DNA of 64,000 nucleotides from Halovibrio salipaludis (GTDB taxonomy: Bacteria > Pseudomonadota > Gammaproteobacteria > Pseudomonadales > Oleiphilaceae), in assembly GCF_002286965.1 (NCBI RefSeq), contig NZ_NSKD01000005.1:1-64000 (forward strand). Direction: 5' to 3'. The notes under the pieces are model-generated. The model saw nothing but the letters and a program-made list of their open reading frames with translations. It had not been told where the DNA came from and ran no database searches. The translations under genes and the position numbers were made by a program. Of the stretch, positions 43,083-51,478 are shown in pieces; position 1 is the stretch's first letter; the number at the start of each line of letters is the position of its first letter.

Positions 43083-43857
43083 CCTCGATACTGCCGCGCA
43101 GATACTCCACGCAGCGCCCGCCGATACGCACCCGCTCACCGAGCCACTCGCAGTCCAGCTCACCACCGCGCGCCGAGACCTGCCGGGCGCTGAGATGATG
43201 GCGCCCCAGCCGTTCCGCCCAGTAGGGGATGAGCGTGCAATGCGCTGACCCCGTCACCGGATCCTCAGGCACGCCGGCGCCGGGTGCGAAGAAGCGCGAC
43301 ACGAAGTCGACGTCCGTTCCCGGTGCCGTCGCGATGACGGCAAACGTATCCAGGTTGGCGACCGCCGCCAGGTCCGGCCGCAGGTTGCGCACGGTAGCCT
43401 CATCCTCGAATACCACCATCCGGTCACGACTCTCCCGCACGTCCACCGGCCGGGCTCCCAGGGCTGTTTCCAGTTCCGTCGTGACGGTGTCCTGCTCGCC
43501 GGCACGCGCCGGGAAGTCGAGACTGAGCACATCCCCGGAACGGGTGACGGATACCGTGCCGCTGCGGGTTTCAAGGTCGATGCGTTCTTGTTCGGGCATG
43601 TGTTCGCGAAACAGGACATAGGCTGCCGCCAGGGTGGCATGCCCACACAGGTTCACCTCCACCGTGGGTGTGAACCAGCGCAGCCTGCAGGTCTCCCCGT
43701 CAGGAATCACGAAGGCTGTCTCGGCCAGGTTGTTCTCCGCCGCAATGGCCTGAAGGGTCTCGTCCGGGAGCCATTCGTCCATGGGGACCACGGCCGCTGG
43801 GTTGCCGCCGAAGAGGCGATCGGTGAAGGCATCAATCTGGTGGATGGCGTAACGCAT
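43075..43857 (-). CDS. PhzF-family isomerase
   Basis: A 260-residue protein with the PhzF fold: IHQIDAFTDRLFGGNPAAVV, then AETAFVIPD (active-site Glu in NNLAETAF), RWFTPTVEVNLCGHATLAAA and DPVTGSAHCTL. Phenazine enzymes are absent nearby, so it is a generic isomerase of unknown substrate. Start at the ATG at 43855-43857. Confidence 0.9.
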   Translation of the reverse strand: MRYAIHQIDAFTDRLFGGNPAAVVPMDEWLPDETLQAIAAENNLAETAFVIPDGETCRLRWFTPTVEVNLCGHATLAAAYVLFREHMPEQERIDLETRSGTVSVTRSGDVLSLDFPARAGEQDTVTTELETALGARPVDVRESRDRMVVFEDEATVRNLRPDLAAVANLDTFAVIATAPGTDVDFVSRFFAPGAGVPEDPVTGSAHCTLIPYWAERLGRHHLSARQVSARGGELDCEWLGERVRIGGRCVEYLRGSIEVS

Positions 43858-43974
43858 GAATCGTCCCTGCAATACTGTTCTGGGTTAAAACACTTAATTA
43901 AATCAATTTGGTTTAAAACAACAATATAACCTGATATGGTTTACTCTGTGATCACGCTCACTGGAGCTGGCACC

Positions 43975-44604
43975 ATGAACCACCTGGTGATGATCGCCGA
44001 TGTCATCGGCTCCCGACAACTGGCCAACCGCGGGCAGCTCCAGACACTGCTGGAAGCCGAGCTGCGCACGCTCCACAAGGAAAGCACCGGCCTGGCCTCC
44101 CCCTACACCATCACCCTCGGCGATGAATTCCAGGCCGTGTTCAGGGATGCGGACCGGGTATTCCCGGACATCCTCGCCATCCTGCGGGCACTGCATCCCG
44201 TCGGGCTGCGCTTTGCTCTCGGGATCGGGTCCATCACCACCCGGATCAACCCGGAACAGGCCATCGGCATGGACGGCCCCGCCTTCTACCAAGCACGTGA
44301 CCTGCTGGAACGCATGAAGAAAGACAGACGGATCCTTGCCGTGGCCGGCCTCCCGGAGGACGATGGCCTGCAGGAGAGCGCCCTCGGCCTGCTGGACCAC
44401 CAGCTCCGGAAATGGCGGCCCAACCGGCTCGATATCCTGCGGCTGCTGTTGCAGGGGTGGGAAGCGGGGACCATTGCCGACCATCTCGACATCACGGAAC
44501 AGAGTGTGTACAAGAACATCCGTGAGGGTGGGCTTGAACATGCCATCCAGCTGACCCGGGCCCTGACCGGGCGCATGAACAACGCCCTGGCGCGCACCGA
44601 CTGA
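43975..44604 (+). CDS. SatD family protein with C-terminal helix-turn-helix
   Basis: A 209-residue SatD protein: VMIADVIGSRQLANRGQLQ and YTITLGDEFQAVF are the SatD hallmarks, and the C-terminal region GTIADHLDITEQSVYKNI is a helix-turn-helix. SatD was named in streptococcal acid tolerance; function is unknown. The promoter region has repeated gttaaaac/gtttaaaac elements and aacc/ggtt half-sites, candidates for autoregulation. The ATG at 43975 is taken over one 13 codons earlier. Followed 12 bases later by a membrane gene. Confidence 0.8.
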   Translation: MNHLVMIADVIGSRQLANRGQLQTLLEAELRTLHKESTGLASPYTITLGDEFQAVFRDADRVFPDILAILRALHPVGLRFALGIGSITTRINPEQAIGMDGPAFYQARDLLERMKKDRRILAVAGLPEDDGLQESALGLLDHQLRKWRPNRLDILRLLLQGWEAGTIADHLDITEQSVYKNIREGGLEHAIQLTRALTGRMNNALARTD

Positions 44605-44616
44605 AACGGAGTTCCC

Positions 44617-45309
44617 ATGGCCATTCTTCTGTTCCTCAATGCCTGGCTGCTCACCCGTCTCTGGTTCACCTTCCGGGACCAGCCCCTGCCCACGCGCGAA
44701 TGGACCGGCCTGGCGCTGGTCCAGGTGGTGCTGATCGGCGTGCTGACACCGGGGCTGCATACCCTGGCCCTGATCCCGGCCGTGATTGCCGCGCTCGCGT
44801 TGCCCGAGGCATGGGTGCCGAAAGAACGGTTCAATGAGGGTCGGCTTGCTGGCGGGTTGCTGGTGGGGATAACCGCCTTTCTTGCCGCCCATTACGGAAG
44901 CCCGCAAACCTGGCTGTTGAACGTTCAACAACTGGCAGACCTCCGCCCGGCGCTACTGGGCCTACTCGGTTTCCTGCTGGTGGCAAACGAGACCAATCTG
45001 GCCATCCGCACCCTGCTCAACCGCTTCCAGATGGAGCCCACCACCTCGAGCCACGGCGAGCCGGACACCGTTGATGACCGTGAATACAACGCCGGCCGCG
45101 TCATCGGCATGCTGGAACGCTGGCTCATCTACCTGGTGGTGGTCTTCGCCCAGAACTACAACGTGATCGCGCTCATCCTGGCCGCCAAGGGCTTTGCCCG
45201 GTTCCGGCAACTCGAGGAGCGCGAGTTCGCGGAGTACGTCCTTATCGGGACCCTGGCCTCGCTGCTGTTCACCGTCGTGATCGGCCAGTCCATTCTTTAC
45301 TTTCTCTGA
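44617..45309 (+). CDS. Membrane protein paired with SatD
   Basis: A 230-residue protein with about seven hydrophobic helices (ILLFLNAWLLTRLWF, LALVQVVLIGVLTPGL, LALIPAVIAALAL, ALLGLLGFLLVANE, LIYLVVVFAQNYNVIALILA and a C-terminal LLFTVVIGQSILYFL). It sits 12 bases after SatD, the order seen for SatD partners. The motif DREYNAGRVIGMLERW lies between helices 4 and 5. Its stop overlaps the convergent gene at 45297. Confidence 0.65.
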   Translation: MAILLFLNAWLLTRLWFTFRDQPLPTREWTGLALVQVVLIGVLTPGLHTLALIPAVIAALALPEAWVPKERFNEGRLAGGLLVGITAFLAAHYGSPQTWLLNVQQLADLRPALLGLLGFLLVANETNLAIRTLLNRFQMEPTTSSHGEPDTVDDREYNAGRVIGMLERWLIYLVVVFAQNYNVIALILAAKGFARFRQLEEREFAEYVLIGTLASLLFTVVIGQSILYFL

Positions 45310-47066
45310 TCCCGGCCGCCACCCTGTGAGCCCTCGATATCGAGCGAGCGATTCCGGAAATCACGGGCGGTCACCTGCCGGCGCTCCAGTTGCCGCACCG
45401 TGAAGACCACCCTGTCACCCGCCTCACTGAGCGTCGGGGCTACACCGCCATCCCCTGTCACAGAGAAAACCCTGTCGAGGGCCGCCTCCCGATCCGCCTC
45501 GGAGAGTGTGAAGTGCATCGTGGCGGTATCGCCGCTGTGCTGGAAACCGACACGCGCCAGCACGCCGCTGATCTCCATCGGCTCCGCGCCCTCTTCCAGG
45601 TTGATATCCTGATCCGCCTCATTGAGCTGCTCAGTGTACCCGCGCATGGCCCCTTCAACCGTTTTGCCAACGGCCGCCACTGAACGGTCATCGTAGGCAA
45701 CCATCCCAATCTGCTGGGGATTCCCGCTTTCGTCCTTGAGGATACTGATAAAGGTGCTGACTCCCTGGACGTTGTAGGGAATCGGCAGCGTCGCCGTGTA
45801 ATCGTATTCCTGAACCAATCCTTCCAGCGTGCTCTGGGCAGCCTGCTCCGTAATACCGGAGCGGCGATAGAAGGTGGTTTCCCCGGTGCGGGAATCCGTC
45901 AGGAAAAAGCCCATGGTCCCCTGGCCGGAGTCATTCTGGGAGCGGGCGCCGGTATACCAGGCGGCGTCACCATCCCGGGTATAGACGAGCAGGCTGCCCG
46001 GCGTCGGCTCGACGATGGACTCGCCAATGAATGCCTTGTTAAGCCATCCATCAACGTACTGCCCCCAGCCCGCGATCTGGGTCTGTACCACCTCATAGGG
46101 CTGGATCCGGTCAATCCACCCGGGCACCTCGTCCACATCATACTCACTGATCTCCCGGCTCCTGGCATCAACAACCACGACCCCCTGGACAGCATAGCCA
46201 CCAAAACCGATCTGCGGCGCCACGATCGAAACGACCCAATGGGGCTTGCCCGCCGGGTCAAGCTCAAGCGTGTAGCCGCTCAGGCCAACGGTACTGTAGC
46301 CATTCCGGTACAGATAACGAGGCAGGTAGTCTCCCGCATAGAAACCCTGCATCCCTACATTGATTTCGGACCGGTCGTCCGTAACCATCCGGGAGTCCGA
46401 GTAGGAGGAGGCGCTGACGGTGACATAGCCGGGAATGGTGGCGTCGCTGAGCCAGCGCCAGATGCTTTTGTGGGCAAACGGGGCGACCCAGTACAACCCA
46501 TCATCGTATTTCTGGATACGCATGGGTGAAATGTCATACCGGGATCCCATTCCCATGGTATTCCCCAGCAGCTCGTTGGCTGAGCGGCTGGCCAGGGCCT
46601 GGTCAACCGTGCGGGCCTCGGTCTGATCGAGGAGCACATCGGAGGGGTCGAATTCCTTCTGTTCGGTGACCTCGAGAAGGTTGCGCCACTTGTGGCTGTT
46701 GAAGATCCCGTGCGTGGTGACAAACATAACGCCGACAACCGCGATCAGGGCGGCAACCGGCACCAGATCAAGAACCTTGGAACGACTTCTGATGCGGATC
46801 CGGGATTTCCTGCCGCGAAGCGTATACCGGAAAACGAACAGGGGCAGCAGTAGATAGAACAGGATGCCGGCGAATCCCCAGGCCAGCGTGGGCATGGCGA
46901 AATAGGCAATGATTAGCCCGGGAATGAACGCAATAACGAATACAAACGCGTTAGCCTTGAGGGATTTGGCGCAGGCACCGAGCATCGCGGCCAAGCCGAA
47001 CAGGGTTGCGGGAATCAGGAAAACCATAGGAACAAACAGTGGTGTTGTGGCAATTGGATTGATCAT
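45297..47066 (-). CDS. Membrane-anchored protein with large extracytoplasmic domain
   Basis: A 589-residue protein: four N-terminal hydrophobic segments up to about residue 80, a basic segment (TLRGRKSRIRIRSRSK), one more helix (VLDLVPVAALIAVVGVMFV), and then about 470 residues outside the membrane. Repeated beta segments there include GYAVQGVVVVDARSREISEY and GTMGFFLTDSRTGETTFYRR, suggesting two related beta domains. No family recognised. It overlaps the SatD-partner gene by 13 bases at the stops; its own upstream region (47067-47210) has no gene. Confidence 0.6.
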   Translation of the reverse strand: MINPIATTPLFVPMVFLIPATLFGLAAMLGACAKSLKANAFVFVIAFIPGLIIAYFAMPTLAWGFAGILFYLLLPLFVFRYTLRGRKSRIRIRSRSKVLDLVPVAALIAVVGVMFVTTHGIFNSHKWRNLLEVTEQKEFDPSDVLLDQTEARTVDQALASRSANELLGNTMGMGSRYDISPMRIQKYDDGLYWVAPFAHKSIWRWLSDATIPGYVTVSASSYSDSRMVTDDRSEINVGMQGFYAGDYLPRYLYRNGYSTVGLSGYTLELDPAGKPHWVVSIVAPQIGFGGYAVQGVVVVDARSREISEYDVDEVPGWIDRIQPYEVVQTQIAGWGQYVDGWLNKAFIGESIVEPTPGSLLVYTRDGDAAWYTGARSQNDSGQGTMGFFLTDSRTGETTFYRRSGITEQAAQSTLEGLVQEYDYTATLPIPYNVQGVSTFISILKDESGNPQQIGMVAYDDRSVAAVGKTVEGAMRGYTEQLNEADQDINLEEGAEPMEISGVLARVGFQHSGDTATMHFTLSEADREAALDRVFSVTGDGGVAPTLSEAGDRVVFTVRQLERRQVTARDFRNRSLDIEGSQGGGRDQRK

Positions 47067-47210
47067 CGTGAATACGGCAGACTGGTGACCCCGCTCCCGG
47101 GGACTGCTGGCTACCAGTGAATGGGACCACCAGGGACGTAACCGACACGCAACATAGCACAGGGGTCAAGAAGCCCCGGAGGCTCCAACCGCGAGAGGGA
47201 GATACTCACC

Positions 47211-48080
47211 ATGTCGCTGAACCCCGCACAGTCTGTTGAAACCGAACGCGGCCGTTTCGCCTGGCGTGAAGGCGGCGATCCCGCCGGAACCCCGGTCGTC
47301 ATGATCCACGGCTGGCCCGAGAGTTCCTGGTGCTGGGCTGCGGTCAGTGACCACCTGAAGCCCGGCCTGAGAGTGATTGCCCCGGACCTGCGCGGTCTGG
47401 GTGACAGCGAGCGCACGGAAGGTGCGGAACACTACCGCAAGCAGAACCTCGCACAGGACGTGATCGCCGTGCTGGATGCGCTGGGCATCGAGCAATTCCA
47501 GCTGGTGGGGCATGACTGGGGCGGCGTGGTGGCCCAGGAAATGGCCCTGGCGGTGCCGGAACGCGTGCAGCGCATGGTCATCCTGAACATCGCCATCATC
47601 AACAATCTGCGCGGTAACCAGGAGGTGATCGAGAAAGTTCGCGGCTCAGGCGGTGCCCAGTACTGGTACCAGCACTTCATGCAGACGAAAGGGCTCCCCG
47701 AGGCCATGATCCCGGGCGCGGAGACCGAGTGGCTGGGGTATTTCCTGAAACTGGCCAATCGTGAGCCCTTCCCGGAAGAGGCCTTCAACGAATACGTGCG
47801 CACCTTCCGGATACCCGGCACACCCCACACCAGTGCCAACTACTACCGCACCTTCCATGACGACGCCAAACGCTGGGCCACCCTCGCCGATCACGTCTGG
47901 CCCATGCCCGGGCTCTACATCTATGGCAACCAGGACCACGTGATCGTGCCGGAATACCTGAACCACATCAAGGACTGTTTCGAGTCCATCACGGTGCGCG
48001 AGGTGGCCGCCGGGCACTTCCTGCAGGAGGAGCAGCCAGAGGCGGTGGCGGAGCATCTGAACGGCTTCCTGGCGCCCTGA
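47211..48080 (+). CDS. Alpha/beta hydrolase, epoxide-hydrolase-like
   Basis: A 289-residue hydrolase. IHGWPESSWCW is the oxyanion HGxP motif; LVGHDWGGVVAQ places an Asp at the nucleophile position, as in epoxide hydrolases and haloalkane dehalogenases; NQDHVIVPEY and AAGHFLQEE give the acid and catalytic His. The two lid Tyr of epoxide hydrolases may be in QYWYQHF and SANYYRTF. Substrate unknown. Cytosolic, no signal. Confidence 0.85.
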   Translation: MSLNPAQSVETERGRFAWREGGDPAGTPVVMIHGWPESSWCWAAVSDHLKPGLRVIAPDLRGLGDSERTEGAEHYRKQNLAQDVIAVLDALGIEQFQLVGHDWGGVVAQEMALAVPERVQRMVILNIAIINNLRGNQEVIEKVRGSGGAQYWYQHFMQTKGLPEAMIPGAETEWLGYFLKLANREPFPEEAFNEYVRTFRIPGTPHTSANYYRTFHDDAKRWATLADHVWPMPGLYIYGNQDHVIVPEYLNHIKDCFESITVREVAAGHFLQEEQPEAVAEHLNGFLAP

Positions 48081-48084
48081 GTCG

Positions 48085-48594
48085 TCAGGGGCCGGCGCGC
48101 CGCAGCGTCAGGACGCCGTCCTGCTGGGAGAAATCCACCTGCCCCAGGGCGCTCATGCCCAGCAGCGCCATGTCGTCGTCCATGGAGGGGCTGATGGTGC
48201 CCGGGACATTGCGGAAGCGCATATCGCCGAGGCGCAGCTCCGGGATCGTGGTGCTCCAGACCGTGACCGTGCCGGCGGCGGTGCGTGCCCTGCCGCGGCT
48301 CTCGCGCTCCAGGCCGGCCCTTTGGGCAATCGCCTCCGAGACCGTTACCCGGGTTGCCCCGGTGTCCAGGATGAAGGTTACGTCGGCCCCGTTGATGCCG
48401 CCCCCCGCGACATAGTGACCCTGCCGATTGGCCTCCAGCTCAATGGACTGGACGCCGTTGACCATTTCCGTTTCAGGAGTCTGGTTCGGGTTCCGCTGAC
48501 TCTCGGTAATACCGCCAAAGAACCAGGTGGCACCACCGATCAGCACCAGCCAGAAGCCGCCGAAATACAGCAGGTAACGGGTCTCGCTCGCCAT
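48085..48594 (-). CDS. Membrane-anchored retropepsin-like aspartic protease
   Basis: A 169-residue protein with one N-terminal helix (YLLYFGGFWLVLIGGATWFF) and a retropepsin domain: TFILDTGATRVTVSEAIAQR, with the catalytic Asp in DTGA, plus LLGMSALGQVDF. It fits the clan AA single-domain type that dimerises. Substrate unknown. It lies 2 bases after the CysZ gene stop, in the same operon. Confidence 0.88.
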   Translation of the reverse strand: MASETRYLLYFGGFWLVLIGGATWFFGGITESQRNPNQTPETEMVNGVQSIELEANRQGHYVAGGGINGADVTFILDTGATRVTVSEAIAQRAGLERESRGRARTAAGTVTVWSTTIPELRLGDMRFRNVPGTISPSMDDDMALLGMSALGQVDFSQQDGVLTLRRAGP

Positions 48595-48596
48595 GC

Positions 48597-49355
48597 CTAG
48601 GCGGCTCCTCTCTGGTCCGCATCCCGCATCTCCCGGGTCCAGTACACCGTGGCGCCACAGACGGCGGCCGGCACCAGCACCAGGTTGACCAGCGGCACCA
48701 TGGCCAGAACCGCCACCGGCATCCCGAAGCCCAGCGCGGTCAGCCGCTGGGTCGCCACGCGCTTACGCAGCCCATCGAAGGAAACACGGTGGTTGTCCGC
48801 CGGGTAATCCACGTACTGCAACACCATCATCCAGCTGTTGAACAGGAACCAGAGCACCGCGGCCACCAGGTTCACCACCGGGATCAGCCCCAGCACAAAC
48901 AGCACCAGTGCCCTGGGCAGGTAGTAGACGATTTTCCGGACCTCCCGATACAGGGCACGGGGAATGTCCTTCACGATCTGGAGCCAGCCGTCGTCCGGTG
49001 TCAGCGTTTCCCCGGCGATGTCCTTCTCCACCAGCTCGGAGAGGTAACCGTAGAAGGGCGACCCGATGAGGTTGGCCAGCATTACAAAACCATAGGCCAG
49101 CAGCAGAAGGATCACCAGGCCATAGAGGATCCAGAACACCCAGTCCAGAACCTGGAGCCACTCCCAGTCCGGCAGCCAGCCCATGGCAGCGTCCACCATG
49201 ACGGCATAGCCCTCACCCAGCAGCCAGATGAGCACACCGAACACGATGATGTTCAGGATCAGCGGCAGCACCACGAAAAGGCGCAGTCCCGGCTGGCGGA
49301 TCAGCCGGAATCCCTCGCCCAGATAGCCCATGCCACGGAATGGATTGCCTCGCAC
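48597..49355 (-). CDS. cysZ: CysZ-type sulfate permease
   Basis: A 252-residue EI24/CysZ membrane protein that imports sulfate for cysteine synthesis. Characteristic segments: GMGYLGEGFRLIRQPGLRLF at the start, hydrophobic hairpins, ANLIGSPFYGYLSELVE, and ALGFGMPVAVLAMVPLVNLV. I use a GTG start at 49353-49355 because ggaggag lies 6 bases upstream; an internal ATG 24 bases later is possible. Followed by the aspartic protease gene. Confidence 0.88.
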   Translation of the reverse strand: MRGNPFRGMGYLGEGFRLIRQPGLRLFVVLPLILNIIVFGVLIWLLGEGYAVMVDAAMGWLPDWEWLQVLDWVFWILYGLVILLLLAYGFVMLANLIGSPFYGYLSELVEKDIAGETLTPDDGWLQIVKDIPRALYREVRKIVYYLPRALVLFVLGLIPVVNLVAAVLWFLFNSWMMVLQYVDYPADNHRVSFDGLRKRVATQRLTALGFGMPVAVLAMVPLVNLVLVPAAVCGATVYWTREMRDADQRGAA

Positions 49356-49484
49356 GTTGCACTCCTCCGGAGAACCAGTGATGACCCGGGAGCCTACCAC
49401 GCCAGCACCGACAGCGCTGCCCTGTGCAGCCCGCCTCTAGCGGGCCATAATAACGCCAGGATTACCGGATGGAGAAAGGCGACC

Positions 49485-50168
49485 ATGAGTGATGAGGACG
49501 ACACACGCCCCAGCCCCGGTGCCATCCGCAAGCCGGCCATGCGCCGCTCCGGCTGTGGTTTCCGGTATGAGCCCGGGGAACTCAGCGGCGGCGTGGATTT
49601 CTCACGGGCCCATGAGCTTCTGAACGGTGCCAGTGAACCGCTGCTGCGCGATGCCACCCCGGATGACGCTGAGGCCATCGCCGAACGCGTGAACAGCGCC
49701 TACCGCGGCGACATCAGCCGCCGGGGCTGGACCACGGAAGCCGACCTGCTGGGCGGCCAGCGCACCGATGCCCCGATGATCCGGGAACTGCTGGCGGAGT
49801 CCCTGTTCCGGCTGGCATGGGACGGCGACATCCTGATCGGCAATCAACAGATCAAGCACCTGAATGAGAAAACTGCGGAGCTGGGCATGCTCGCCGTTGC
49901 CCCGGACCGCCAGGGTGAAGGCATTGGCCGGCACCTGGTGACCGACGCGGAGGCCATTGCACGGGAGCGCCTCGGGTGCGGCACGCTGAAAATCCATGTG
50001 CTTCACCAGCGCGCAGAGCTCCTCCACTGGTACGAGTCACTGGGCTTTGAACGTACCGGTGAGACCGCTCCCTTTCCCACGTCACAGCGTTTTGGAAAGC
50101 CGCGGGTTAAGGATTTGTGGTTTGTAACTCTTAAAAAGTCACTCTTGATTAAATCTTCAACACCTTGA
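49485..50168 (+). CDS. GNAT family acetyltransferase
   Basis: A 227-residue protein with a 45-residue leader and a GNAT domain: LLRDATPDDAEAIAERVNSA and LGMLAVAPDRQGEGIGRHLV (acetyl-CoA-binding Q/RxxGxG). The C-terminal HWYESLGFERTGE completes the fold. The last residues (VTLKKSLLIKSSTP) look unusual and the DNA there becomes AT-richer, so the natural tail may have been replaced. Start at the ATG at 49485 with ggagaaagg. Confidence 0.88.
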   Translation: MSDEDDTRPSPGAIRKPAMRRSGCGFRYEPGELSGGVDFSRAHELLNGASEPLLRDATPDDAEAIAERVNSAYRGDISRRGWTTEADLLGGQRTDAPMIRELLAESLFRLAWDGDILIGNQQIKHLNEKTAELGMLAVAPDRQGEGIGRHLVTDAEAIARERLGCGTLKIHVLHQRAELLHWYESLGFERTGETAPFPTSQRFGKPRVKDLWFVTLKKSLLIKSSTP

Positions 50169-50428
50169 CTCATAACCACGCGCGCTAGTAGATTTCCCAG
50201 CGCCTTGGCAAAGGAAATGTCATTCAAGTACTGAAAGGAGTTCGGTTTTCCTGTCCACGACTCGTCCCAGATGATCGTTCCAGCTCGCCTGGAGCCTTTC
50301 AATACCCAGTGGCACCACCTTTCCCAGATAACGATGGATCTCCATCGGTTATCTACCAGGGCTTGACAATGGATTCGCATTCACCGCGAACCGAGATCCG
50401 GAACCAACCTACTAAAGGATTAGATACA
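50169..50428. other. AT-richer gap, no gene recognised
   Basis: This segment is less GC-rich than the neighbours and continues the AT-rich character of the GNAT tail. A minus-strand open frame spans it but runs antisense into the GNAT gene and has no start support, so it is not called. The segment leads into the exported protein at 50429. Confidence 0.4.
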
Positions 50429-51226
50429 ATGCTGAGACGACTGTTGCTTACCACGTTGGTCATGTTTTCCGTTTCCTGTGCGGCCAGCCTTCAACTGAGC
50501 CCGTACCCGGATGTTTTTGTTAGCGAAGGCAGCCTTAAGGCAACCCTGGTCAAGGAGAAATCCGGTGACCATGCCCTTCTTCGAATCACCGGCACAGAGC
50601 ATGAAATCGATGGTGTGGTATTCCGCACTGACATTACCAGTCGGGGAGAAGACAGGACCGCTTACGAGGCCAAAATTGATGGTGAAACACGCGCTCTCCT
50701 GCTGAAAAGCCGCCACTGGGGATCCGATCGTTACACAGCTTATCTACCTGACGGAGATAAATACCACCTTTCCCGTGACAAGGACGAAAGCGAGTCTCTC
50801 GATACGGATGAGCTGCTGAGTACCTTCCAACAACAGAAAAACGATGGTGTGCAGGACGACCTCGCGGCGTTTGATCGCGACGCCAACGAGAGAGCCCAAA
50901 AATCCCGTCTCACTGACATGGATGCCTCGGCATCCGATGCATGCGGCTCAGAGGTATCCACTAACGTCGACTGGAACACCATTGATGACAGCAAGCTAAA
51001 AAAGCTCAGTGTTGCAGGCTACTGTGGAATCGTTGTATCCCAGATGGAGCGCCTTTGCAGCTCTGATGAGAGTTTCAAATCGACAGCTAGCGACATCGAT
51101 ACGATCAACTGCGGCTTCAGGGATGCCCTTAAGCTGAAGAAGGATGGATCGTCATTGAATTTCACTACAGGTGAAAGTGAGCCCAACCAACAAGATTTTG
51201 TCCGACAGATTCTCAGAAACCTGTAA
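50429..51226 (+). CDS. Exported protein of unknown function
   Basis: A 265-residue protein with an N-terminal signal (MLRRLLLTTLVMFSVSCAAS) that may be a lipoprotein signal. The mature part is acidic with a Ser/Asp-rich middle (KDESESLDTDELL) and five Cys in the second half (DACGSE, GYCGIV, ERLCSS, INCGFR), which could form disulfides. No family recognised. A strong terminator follows directly. The GC content is lower than its surroundings, suggesting acquisition. Confidence 0.55.
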   Translation: MLRRLLLTTLVMFSVSCAASLQLSPYPDVFVSEGSLKATLVKEKSGDHALLRITGTEHEIDGVVFRTDITSRGEDRTAYEAKIDGETRALLLKSRHWGSDRYTAYLPDGDKYHLSRDKDESESLDTDELLSTFQQQKNDGVQDDLAAFDRDANERAQKSRLTDMDASASDACGSEVSTNVDWNTIDDSKLKKLSVAGYCGIVVSQMERLCSSDESFKSTASDIDTINCGFRDALKLKKDGSSLNFTTGESEPNQQDFVRQILRNL

Positions 51227-51233
51227 CGCCTTG

Positions 51234-51270
51234 GATCCGGAGCGGATAAGCTCCGGATCTTCCATCGTTT
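51234..51270 (+). terminator. Rho-independent terminator
   Basis: Perfect 10-base stem gatccggagc / gctccggatc (51234-51243 and 51250-51259) with a 6-base loop, followed by ttccatcgtttt. It directly follows the exported-protein gene. Confidence 0.8.
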
Positions 51271-51478
51271 TAGTTACCCGCTTCCTTCCTTTCCCGGCTT
51301 ACGCCTGCATCACGCATCTAGCTGCCCAATGTAAGGTCCAATCAATCAGGGAACTCTGATCACTGATCAATTTGCTGTCCCCGGTTGGACATTCTATCTT
51401 CCTATCAATATCCGATGACCCAGCCAGTCAGTACGGACAGGGCATAGCCTCAAAATCAGGAACATCCACGGAGGATCC

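Noticed and set aside
50003-50380. 125-aa minus-strand frame over the gap after GNAT
   Set aside because: More than a third is antisense to the GNAT gene and there is no ribosome-binding site.
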